Assembly: GCA_038230415.1 (NCBI GenBank)
Contig: JBBRNH010000138.1
Span: forward strand, 1 to 8,030
Source: JBBRNH01 sp038230415
GTDB lineage: Bacteria; Bacteroidota; Bacteroidia; Cytophagales; Spirosomataceae
DNA: 8,030 nt
Direction of reading: 5' to 3'
Below are positions 1 to 5,198 of this stretch, piece after piece; the first letter of the stretch is position 1; every line of letters starts with the position of its first letter. A program made the translations under genes and the position numbers. The notes below the pieces were generated by a model. It did not search any database. It saw only the letters and a program-made list of their open reading frames with translations, and was not told the origin of the DNA.

Positions 1-2
1 CC

Positions 3-104
3 ACCCATCAGACTACTCCTGAACAGGCGGACCCGTTAAATTCTGACTTTCGAGCTGCTCTTGTCCAAACAATCGTTGGCTATGAGCCTCGACTCATTTT
101 TTAA
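3..104 (+). CDS. Possible 3' end of an unidentified gene entering from the left edge
   Basis: One plus-strand frame is open from the window edge to a TAA at 102-104 and would encode 33 residues ending in FRAALVQTIVGYEPRLIF. The amphipathic stretch ending in YEPRL faintly resembles the EPR(L/V) segment of gp25/TssE-type baseplate proteins. Those families normally continue about 30 residues beyond that point, whereas this frame stops almost at once. The resemblance could therefore be chance or a truncated remnant. An open run of 33 codons is not strong evidence by itself, and the true start lies outside the window. From 105 to 305 I see no convincing gene: the longer open frames there are shadows of, or run into, the small minus-strand gene at 306-440. 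Confidence 0.22.
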   Translation, partial: THQTTPEQADPLNSDFRAALVQTIVGYEPRLIF

Positions 105-305
105 GAGCGTGTTGGGAAATTAAGTTTGGGGAACAGGCTTCAATCGTTGTAGTACGATCTGAATGTTGGCTAAACGTAGCCATCCGACCGAACCGGGCCA
201 CCGGAACAGAAGTAGGGTGTACTCGTATAAAGAATGTTATTCTGGGGGATAATAAGAATGAGATGGCCCGCTGGCGTGGGAGTTTTGGCTGCCCAACATC
301 AGCTA

Positions 306-440
306 TTAGCCCTTCACTGCGTTTTCGCAGCCACAGCCTTTGCCGCAGCCCGCTTTTTTCAGGCTCAGGCTTTGGTAGGCCCGCCAGCCGAGATAACCAA
401 CGGCAACGGCAAAAATCAGGATGATGATGAGCGTTTGCAT
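306..440 (-). CDS. FeoB-associated Cys-rich membrane protein (44 aa)
   Basis: The predicted peptide has one N-terminal membrane segment (about residues 3-18, TLIIILIFAVAVGYLG), a short WRAYQSLSLKK linker rich in basic residues, and a glycine/cysteine tail GCGKGCGC with Cys32, Cys36 and Cys38. This architecture and size match the FeoB-associated Cys-rich membrane protein family (PF12669), usually found beside feoA/feoB ferrous-iron transporters. It is thought to assist FeoB at the inner membrane, perhaps through metal binding by the cysteines (family knowledge; exact role unsettled). An in-frame ATG further upstream would give 85 residues, but the extra part is non-conserved and crosses the palindrome at 450-467, so the ATG at 438-440 is preferred. 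It lies 46 bases downstream of the YfiT-type gene on the same strand. No feoA or feoB is present in the window, so it may be an orphan copy. Confidence 0.82.
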   Translation of the reverse strand: MQTLIIILIFAVAVGYLGWRAYQSLSLKKAGCGKGCGCENAVKG

Positions 441-449
441 ATAGTGTAC

Positions 450-467
450 AGACGCATAGTTGCGTCT
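450..467. repeat. Short palindrome agacgca-N4-tgcgtct, copy 1
   Basis: A perfect 7-bp inverted repeat with a 4-base loop (agacgca, tagt, tgcgtct). The same unit with a different loop occurs twice at 6121-6186, so it belongs to a dispersed family. It occupies the 46-base gap between the YfiT-type gene and the FeoB-associated gene, ending 9 bases upstream of the latter's ATG. In the transcript it would form a small hairpin beside that start. It has no T-run, so it is not a typical intrinsic terminator. A REP-like non-coding element is the best reading. Confidence 0.75.
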
Positions 468-486
468 CTTGCAAATTAACAACCGT

Positions 487-1017
487 TTACTGCCAACCGT
501 TCCGGGCGGCCAACTGCGCGATGTGCTGGTAATGGTGTTCGCCGTGCCAGGCATAGTTAGCAATCACTTCGCGAAGGGTAAACGTCCGCATCGCTCCAGG
601 GTGGTAATAGGTTCTCGTTAATTCACTCTCAGTCAGCGCGTTGAGAATAATCACCCACCGTTGGTGCAGGTTGCGCAGAATCACTAATGAAACAGCCACG
701 TCGGTCTGAGAATCGGGGAGGTTGGCCCAGGCATCCTGTTCGTAGGGTTTGATAGTCGGGCTTTCTTCGGTCAGGGCTAATTTGGTACGGACGTAGGCGT
801 TGATGTGGCTGTCGGCCACGTGATGCACCACCTGCCGCACCGTCCAGCCGTCGGGCCGGTAGCGGGTGTCCAAACGGTCGTCGCCCCATTTGCCAACGAG
901 TTCGGTCAGGCGGATGGGCAGTTGGTTAATGGCCGCAATGTGTTCGGCGGTCAGGTCGGCGGTGTAGGGTGCCTGTCCATACACAAACTCGCCGATGGGA
1001 AACGATAAGGGGTTCAT
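487..1017 (-). CDS. DinB-superfamily YfiT-type metal-dependent transferase (putative bacillithiol transferase)
   Basis: The 176-residue protein opens with MNPLSFPIGEF, the typical N-terminus of YfiT/BstA-like proteins, and is of the usual length. It has the three-histidine pattern of the DinB four-helix bundle: HHVADSH at 65-71, and WHGEHHYQHI at 157-166, in which His158 and His162 have H-x3-H spacing. Together with His65 or His66 these should bind a divalent metal such as Zn or Ni. DGWTVRQVVHH (56-66) is the classic DinB signature. Family members conjugate bacillithiol or related thiols to electrophiles in the cytoplasm, which is a detoxification role; whether this organism makes bacillithiol cannot be told from the window. 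The start fits the family, though no Shine-Dalgarno is evident. It sits 22 bases after the inositol monophosphatase stop, consistent with one operon. Confidence 0.85.
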   Translation of the reverse strand: MNPLSFPIGEFVYGQAPYTADLTAEHIAAINQLPIRLTELVGKWGDDRLDTRYRPDGWTVRQVVHHVADSHINAYVRTKLALTEESPTIKPYEQDAWANLPDSQTDVAVSLVILRNLHQRWVIILNALTESELTRTYYHPGAMRTFTLREVIANYAWHGEHHYQHIAQLAARNGWQ

Positions 1018-1039
1018 AATTTGGTGGTTAGAACTCTTT

Positions 1040-1837
1040 TCAGAGCCAATATTTTTGAATAACGCTCAATAATTCGGGCTGCACGGCGCACCCGGCAATC
1101 ACATCGCCCCGGAACAGAAACTCGTTGCCGCCCTCGAAATCAGTAACGATACCACCCGCTTCCTGCACCAAAAGCACCCCGGCAGCCATATCCCACGAGT
1201 TCAGGTTAAATTCATAAAATGCCTCAAACCGTCCGCAGGCCACATTTGCCAGGTCAATCGCTGCCGACCCCATCCGGCGCAGCCCGTGCGTTCCCTGCAT
1301 GAGCGTTTCCAGGATTTTCAGATACTGCCCAATCTGATCGAATTTATAATACGGGAAGCCCGTCGAGAGCAGGCTTTCGCTCAACGATTTGGCGGGAGAA
1401 ACGTGAATCGGCACATCATTGCAAAACGCCCCGCCCCCTTTCCAGGCCGTAAACGATTCGTCACGATTGATGTCATAAACCACCCCGGCCAACGGCGTTT
1501 TGCCTTCGGCTAAGCCAATGCTTACCGAAAAAACGGGCAGACCATGAATGAAATTACTGGTTCCGTCGAGCGGGTCAATAATCCAGTTCAGGGCCGATTC
1601 GTCGGGGACAGTCTTGGTGGTGTCTTCTTCGGTAATAAAACGGGCTTCGGGCAGGAGTTTAGCGAGCCGGGCCACAATCATTTCCTCGGCGGTTTTGTCC
1701 ACGTAAGAAACTAAGTTATTGGTGCCTTTGTATTCGATGGCATCGCGGGTAAACGCCTTGCGCTCTTGCAGGATAAACGCCCCGGCTTCGCGGGCAGCTG
1801 TGGCAATGTGGGTAGTAAGGGTTTGGAAGTCAGTCAT
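1040..1837 (-). CDS. Inositol monophosphatase family protein
   Basis: The 265-residue protein carries the full metal-binding signature of the Li+-sensitive, Mg2+-dependent phosphatases. It has TEED at 69-72 (Glu70 metal ligand), DPLDGTSNF at 88-96 (Asp88, Asp91, Gly92, Thr93), and WDMAAG at 215-220 (Asp216), followed by VQEAGG. Length and motif spacing are those of bacterial SuhB-type inositol-1-monophosphatases. The enzyme hydrolyses inositol monophosphates or related sugar phosphates in the cytoplasm. Relatives such as CysQ (PAP phosphatase) share the motifs, so the substrate is not settled by sequence. The ATG at 1835-1837 has an A-rich leader without a clear Shine-Dalgarno, 15 bases after the DUF4105 stop. 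It is followed after 22 bases by the YfiT-type gene, so the three genes are probably co-transcribed. Confidence 0.92.
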   Translation of the reverse strand: MTDFQTLTTHIATAAREAGAFILQERKAFTRDAIEYKGTNNLVSYVDKTAEEMIVARLAKLLPEARFITEEDTTKTVPDESALNWIIDPLDGTSNFIHGLPVFSVSIGLAEGKTPLAGVVYDINRDESFTAWKGGGAFCNDVPIHVSPAKSLSESLLSTGFPYYKFDQIGQYLKILETLMQGTHGLRRMGSAAIDLANVACGRFEAFYEFNLNSWDMAAGVLLVQEAGGIVTDFEGGNEFLFRGDVIAGCAVQPELLSVIQKYWL

Positions 1838-1852
1838 TTTTGAACGCGGAGA

Positions 1853-3097
1853 TTACAATGGTTTACGCAGCGATTCAGCAGGTTGCAGCCGCACAACCTG
1901 ACGGCCCGGCAGCGGCCCCAATTGCGCCACGCACCGGATGAGCAGCGTTAGGGCCAGAATGGTATCGGCACCGCCCGGAACATGGCTCAACACGGCCCCG
2001 ATGATGATGAACAAGGCCGTGATACTAAAATAAGCCCGCTTTTGCTTAACCGATGTGCGGGAATTTGTAGCCCAGAAAATCAGCGGCATATGAAACGGCA
2101 TGAGCCACAACACGGCTGGGTTCCAGGCCGTTACGCCGTGATCGGTAGCCACCCAGAGCAAGAACAACAGCCAGCCGCACAGCCCCACAAAGCCAAACAA
2201 CAGCCGGTCGAGCCAAATCAGCCCCGACGGTTGCCCGGCTTGCTGCCGCCGGTATTGCCGCACGGTGAGCCAGCCGATGAGCAACCCCAGCACCGAAAAA
2301 ACGAACGCCGGGAACAGCACGATAGGCAGCGTTTTTTTGGCAATATCGGCCTGGATAAACAACGGGCGTTCGTCGCCAACGGCGGGTATTGTCTGTCCGT
2401 TGGGTTGCCGGATAAGGGCGCGGGCGAGTTGGTCGTGCAGGTTATTGGGCAGATACATGGCCCGCAACGAACCGGCCTGCTCGTCGGCGGGGTAGCCAAT
2501 GGCGAGATTCATGCCAAACTGTTCCCAGGGTTTTTCGCCGAGGTAGTCATTCATCCACTGCCGGAAAGTTTTCGTGGAATCCAGTACATTCTGGAACAGC
2601 AAACTGTCGCCGGTGGCCTGCATCAATCGGTCGCGGGGGCGGGTGGCACAATTGTCGTAGTAAAAACGGTACGAGTACAGTCGGTTTTCGGGGCGATAAT
2701 TTTCTTCGAGCAGGTCGTACAGCCGTTGCTTCTGCCGGAGCGAGAAATTCAGGGTCTGCTCCCGGACACTCCGGTTGGTCTGCTGATAATAGTACATCAC
2801 CTGATTCAGATTGTGAGCCGAGATGTGGTAGGGCAGTGTACCCCGCAGAAACTTGAGTATGAAATAATCGGCATCATAGTCAAATCCGCCATAGCTATAG
2901 TTTCGGTCTAAGCCCATGCCGGGGTCATAAATGCGGATTTCGGAATGCCCAAACGACGACGCAATATCCTCATTACCCGGCCCGTAGGTAATCAGGCTGA
3001 CCTGAGCCGCTGGTGAAAGCGGCTGGGCTTTAGCAGTGAAGAGTGAAGAGTGCAGAGTGCAGAGTGACAGCAGCAGCACCCGAAGCAGATTATTCAT
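1853..3097 (-). CDS. DUF4105 / Lnb-type N-terminal domain membrane protein
   Basis: The 414-residue product begins with a signal peptide or anchor (MNNLLRVLLLSLCTLHSSLF, AKAQ at 22-25). A soluble, presumably periplasmic domain of about 230 residues follows, then four or five membrane segments (about 257-278, 297-317, 325-343, 356-372, 376-391). The soluble part contains GHSEIRIYD (50-58) and YDNCATRPRDRL (147-158), the paired His and Cys regions of the DUF4105/Lnb N-terminal family. His51 and Cys150 would be the candidate catalytic pair of a papain-like/NlpC-P60-like fold (inference). Upstream in-frame ATGs exist to 3244, but they lie inside rsmI and would bury the signal peptide. The ATG at 3095-3097 is preferred: it overlaps the rsmI stop in ATGAATAA, which suggests translational coupling. 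Its substrate is unknown; an envelope peptidase or amidase role is a guess from fold. Confidence 0.85.
   Translation of the reverse strand: MNNLLRVLLLSLCTLHSSLFTAKAQPLSPAAQVSLITYGPGNEDIASSFGHSEIRIYDPGMGLDRNYSYGGFDYDADYFILKFLRGTLPYHISAHNLNQVMYYYQQTNRSVREQTLNFSLRQKQRLYDLLEENYRPENRLYSYRFYYDNCATRPRDRLMQATGDSLLFQNVLDSTKTFRQWMNDYLGEKPWEQFGMNLAIGYPADEQAGSLRAMYLPNNLHDQLARALIRQPNGQTIPAVGDERPLFIQADIAKKTLPIVLFPAFVFSVLGLLIGWLTVRQYRRQQAGQPSGLIWLDRLLFGFVGLCGWLLFLLWVATDHGVTAWNPAVLWLMPFHMPLIFWATNSRTSVKQKRAYFSITALFIIIGAVLSHVPGGADTILALTLLIRCVAQLGPLPGRQVVRLQPAESLRKPL
3038..3065. repeat. Four tandem heptamers inside the DUF4105 signal-peptide codons
   Basis: On the plus strand the array reads gaagagt twice and then gcagagt twice. 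On the coding strand it is ACTCTGC x2 then ACTCTTC x2. It encodes about Ser11-Thr21 of the DUF4105 protein, the hydrophobic and cleavage-proximal part of its signal peptide. Because the unit is 7 bases, gain or loss of one unit would shift the reading frame. With only four units of two types it may be stable. Confidence 0.85.
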
Positions 3098-3857
3098 CGT
3101 TGCTTTCGGCCTCGTCGTCAGCCTCTTCAGTATCATCATCCCGTTTGTAGTAATCACTTGATTTTTCCCGTTTCCCATCTGTTTTGCTGATTTCGCTGCC
3201 CTGCACACAAATAACGATTTCGCCTTTGATGGGTTTGGCGGCAAAATAAGCGATTAGTTCCGACAAACTCCCCCGCGCCGTTTCTTCAAACAACTTGGTC
3301 AGTTCGCGGCTGACGCTGGCCGGGCGGTTAGGGCCAAGTACCTCGGCAAACTGCCCCAGCGTTTTGAGCAACCGATGGGGTGATTCGTAGAAAACCATCG
3401 TGCGTTCTTCGGTGATTAGCTGGCTCAGGCGCGTCTGCCGACCTTTTTTGTGCGGCAAAAAACCTTCGAACGTAAAACGGTCGTTGGGCAAGCCAGAATT
3501 GACCAACGCCGGCACAAACGCCGTTGGCCCCGGCAAGCACTCCACCACCACGCCCTGCCGAATGCACTCGCGCACGAGCAGAAAGCCGGGGTCAGAGATG
3601 CCGGGCGTACCCGCGTCCGAGATCAGGGCAAGGGTTTTGCCGCCTTTGACCTGCTCCACCACGCGCTGCACGGTCTGGTGTTCGTTAAAAATGTGGTAGC
3701 TCTGCAACGGCTTGCTGATACCGAGGTGCCGCAGCAACACGCCCGACGTTCGGGTGTCTTCGGCCAGAATAACATCGGCAGCCTGTAGGATTTTGATGGC
3801 CCGCAGCGTTATATCGTCAAGGTTGCCGATGGGCGTAGGAACAAGGTACAGTTTCAT
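3090..3857 (-). CDS. rsmI: 16S rRNA (cytidine(1402)-2'-O)-methyltransferase RsmI
   Basis: The 255-residue protein starts MKLYLVPTPIGNLDD, the hallmark RsmI N-terminus, then has AEDTRTSG (32-39) and SDAGTPGISDPG (80-91, the AdoMet-binding tetrapyrrole-methylase-fold loop). Further family motifs are LPGPTA (108-113), YESPHRL (158-164), SRELTKLFEE (183-192) and KGEIVI (211-216). All family blocks are present, so it should 2'-O-methylate C1402 of 16S rRNA in the ribosomal decoding centre, using S-adenosylmethionine. An upstream in-frame start at 3890 adds a repeat-derived stretch and is rejected. The C-terminus (about 222-255) is a lineage-specific charged tail rich in Lys/Arg and then Asp/Glu (RDDDTEEADDEAESNDE), probably disordered. 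The stop overlaps the DUF4105 ATG by 8 bases. Its upstream gap of 69 bases is nearly filled by the repeat cluster at 3864-3941. Confidence 0.96.
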   Translation of the reverse strand: MKLYLVPTPIGNLDDITLRAIKILQAADVILAEDTRTSGVLLRHLGISKPLQSYHIFNEHQTVQRVVEQVKGGKTLALISDAGTPGISDPGFLLVRECIRQGVVVECLPGPTAFVPALVNSGLPNDRFTFEGFLPHKKGRQTRLSQLITEERTMVFYESPHRLLKTLGQFAEVLGPNRPASVSRELTKLFEETARGSLSELIAYFAAKPIKGEIVICVQGSEISKTDGKREKSSDYYKRDDDTEEADDEAESNDE

Positions 3858-3863
3858 TAGAAA

Positions 3864-3941
3864 AGTCAAAAGTTGCAAGTCTAAGGTCAAAAGTCATAGA
3901 ATCGGGTTAGACTTGCGACTTTTGACTTACGACTTTTGACT
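3864..3941. repeat. Inverted/tandem AGTCAAAAGT repeat cluster
   Basis: The motif agtcaaaagt or close variants occurs at 3864-3873 and about 3885-3894 in one orientation, then as acttttgact at 3918-3927 and 3932-3941 in the other. The 20-base arms 3864-3883 and 3908-3927 are complementary at 19 of 20 positions, around a 24-base loop. The cluster fills the gap between the dehydratase gene and rsmI and extends into the last codons and TAA stop of the dehydratase. No T-run follows it on the minus strand, so a standard terminator is unlikely. It may act as an attenuating or RNA-stabilising hairpin (inference). Confidence 0.8.
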
Positions 3942-4199
3942 CAAAAGACTGTCAATGGCTTCGGCTAATTTCCGGTCTTTGGCCGTCACGGTGTTGCCTT
4001 TATCGTGGGTGTAGAGTTCAATCGTGACCTGATTATAGACGTTTGACCACCACGGATGGTGATCCATCTTTTCGGCGGCTAAGGCCACGCGGGTCATAAA
4101 GGCGAAGGCTTCCGAAAAGTCCGTAAATTTGAACGTTCGGGTCAGTTTGTTATCGTGTTCGTTCCACATAAGCGTTGGGGTTGTAAGGCGTAGTTTCAT
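3927..4199 (-). CDS. 4a-hydroxytetrahydrobiopterin dehydratase (pterin-4a-carbinolamine dehydratase)
   Basis: The 90-residue protein has the whole small PCD/DCoH fold signature: NKLTRTFKFTDFSEAFAFM (17-35), AAEKMDHHPWW (41-51, with the catalytic His47-His48 pair), NVYNQVTIEL (53-62), and THDKGNTVTAKD (64-75, with His65). It dehydrates 4a-hydroxytetrahydrobiopterin in pterin recycling, normally serving aromatic amino acid hydroxylases; no hydroxylase gene lies in the window. The start at 4199 gives ten extra residues (MKLRLTTPTL). An alternative ATG at 4167-4169 gives an 80-residue protein beginning MWNEHDNKL, close to where many homologues begin, so the start is uncertain. The last codons (SQKS) and the TAA fall inside the AGTCAAAAGT repeat. 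It is the first minus-strand gene after the divergent fabG-like gene and may be the promoter-proximal gene of the rsmI cluster. Confidence 0.92.
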   Translation of the reverse strand: MKLRLTTPTLMWNEHDNKLTRTFKFTDFSEAFAFMTRVALAAEKMDHHPWWSNVYNQVTIELYTHDKGNTVTAKDRKLAEAIDSLLSQKS

Positions 4200-4280
4200 T
4201 CCGCCGTGAATTTAGTAACGCGGACGGGGTCTCCTGCCCGTTGCATGTTGCAGTAAATATAGGACTAATACAGTTTAACG

Positions 4281-4297
4281 GCGGAGTTGCACTCCGC
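4281..4297. repeat. Short hairpin just upstream of the fabG-like gene
   Basis: A perfect 7-bp inverted repeat, gcggagt-tgc-actccgc, with a 3-base loop ends 13 bases before the ATG at 4311. It lies in the 111-base divergent region between the dehydratase and fabG-like genes (4200-4310). In the plus-strand mRNA it would place a GC-rich hairpin close to the ribosome entry site. It could be an operator-like dyad, a translation-modulating hairpin or a REP-like scrap; sequence alone does not decide. Confidence 0.6.
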
Positions 4298-4310
4298 GCC
4301 ATTGAAAACG

Positions 4311-5048
4311 ATGCGTTTACAAGACAAAGTTGCGATTATCACCGGCGCGGCCCGGGGCATTGGCAAGGCTGCCGCCGAGGTATTCACCCGCGAGGGAGCC
4401 ACCATTATTATCTGGGATATGCTCGACGAGGGCGCAACCACCGCCCAAACCCTGCGCGACGCGGGCCACCGGGCGGAGTTCATGAAAATCAGCGTGACCG
4501 ACGTACCGGCCCTCGAAGCAGCCGCCCGTGACATTATGGAGCGATACGGCCAAATTGACATTCTGATTAACAACGCCGGGATCACCCGCGACAAATCGCT
4601 CCTGAAAATGAGCCATTTAGAGTGGCAGTTAGTGATTGACGTGAACCTGACGGGGGTCTTTAACTGCACCAAAGTGGTGGCCCCCTACATGGTCGAGAAA
4701 CGGTATGGGCGCATTGTTTGCACGTCGTCTATTGTGGGCGTTCATGGCGCGTTTGGGCAAACCAACTATTCGGCAGCCAAGGCGGGCATTATCGGGATGG
4801 TGCATACGTGGGCTAAGGAACTCGGCGGGAAAGGCATCACCGTCAACGCCGTAGCACCCGGCTACACCGCCACCGACATGACCGAGGCCATGCCCGATGA
4901 GGTGAAACAGGCCGCCATAAAAACTATTCCGGCGGGCCGAATTGGGCTGCCAGAAGACATTGCCCACGCTTATCTGTTTTTGGCTTCCGACGAAGCATCG
5001 TTCGTGAGCGGGCAGGTGCTGGGCGTGAATGGCGGACAGGCGATTTAA
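4311..5048 (+). CDS. FabG-like SDR-family 3-oxoacyl-ACP reductase
   Basis: The 245-residue protein is a classical short-chain dehydrogenase with a Rossmann fold. It has TGAARGIG (11-18, dinucleotide binding), NNAG (87-90), catalytic Asn112 in VNLTG, Ser140 in TSSIVG, and Tyr153/Lys157 in YSAAK. PGYTATDM (183-190) and the terminal SGQVLGVNGG (233-242) complete the family pattern. Motif spacing and overall similarity fit FabG, which reduces 3-oxoacyl-ACP with NADPH in fatty acid elongation. No fab, acpP or pha gene adjoins it, so it could be a paralogue acting on another carbonyl substrate. The ATG at 4311 gives the standard start MRLQDKVAIITG. A TTG at 4287 would add eight residues encoded by the hairpin and is not believable. 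It is divergent from the pterin dehydratase gene and followed by a large inverted repeat. Confidence 0.9.
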   Translation: MRLQDKVAIITGAARGIGKAAAEVFTREGATIIIWDMLDEGATTAQTLRDAGHRAEFMKISVTDVPALEAAARDIMERYGQIDILINNAGITRDKSLLKMSHLEWQLVIDVNLTGVFNCTKVVAPYMVEKRYGRIVCTSSIVGVHGAFGQTNYSAAKAGIIGMVHTWAKELGGKGITVNAVAPGYTATDMTEAMPDEVKQAAIKTIPAGRIGLPEDIAHAYLFLASDEASFVSGQVLGVNGGQAI

Positions 5049-5086
5049 CCAACGCAAATTGTACTTATTCAGGTTGTAGTGTTTGC

Positions 5087-5165
5087 CACCGCCCCTCGGC
5101 TGTGGCTTTGGAAGAACAGGCTTTATTTGACTCAACTACTGTCTCGCCACAGCCGAGGGGCGGTG
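5087..5165. repeat. Perfect 20-bp inverted repeat with 39-base loop
   Basis: The left arm 5087-5106 (starting caccgcccctcgg) and right arm 5146-5165 (ending gaggggcggtg) are exact reverse complements over 20 bases, separated by 5107-5145. The element occupies the middle of the 150-base gap between the fabG-like and RidA-family genes, both on the plus strand. Neither side has a T-run, so it is not a classic Rho-independent terminator, though so stable a stem could protect the fabG mRNA 3' end. Its organisation also fits a short non-autonomous palindromic (REP/MITE-like) element. I see no target-site duplication that I can defend. Confidence 0.85.
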
Positions 5166-5198
5166 CCGAACAAACTACCTAAATAAACATCACAAATT

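Noticed and set aside
94..474. Minus-strand 126-codon frame overlapping the FeoB-associated gene
   Set aside because: It has no domain or signal peptide and overlaps the better-supported small gene in another frame and the palindrome.
1982..2911. Long plus-strand open frame (309 codons) antisense to the DUF4105 gene
   Set aside because: It is low-complexity, rich in Gln/Pro/Arg, shows no domain, and lies wholly opposite a well-supported gene; it is a GC-driven shadow frame.
3098..3244. Upstream in-frame starts extending the DUF4105 protein by 49 residues
   Set aside because: The extension lies inside rsmI, is not conserved in character, and would place the signal peptide internally.
3864..3941. 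CRISPR-like array
   Set aside because: Units are about 10 bases, inverted as well as direct, with no regular spacers and no cas genes.
4254..4261. TATATTTA on the minus strand as a Bacteroidota -7 element (TAnnTTTG) for the pterin dehydratase
   Set aside because: It matches seven of eight bases and is well placed (about 55 bases before the ATG), but there is no TTG-type -33 element at suitable spacing, so it was not annotated.
4629..5135. Minus-strand 168-codon frame opposite the fabG-like gene
   Set aside because: It is antisense to a clear SDR gene, and its composition reflects the complementary codons.
5087..5165. Rho-independent terminator for the fabG-like gene
   Set aside because: The loop is 39 bases and no T-run follows the stem on either strand.
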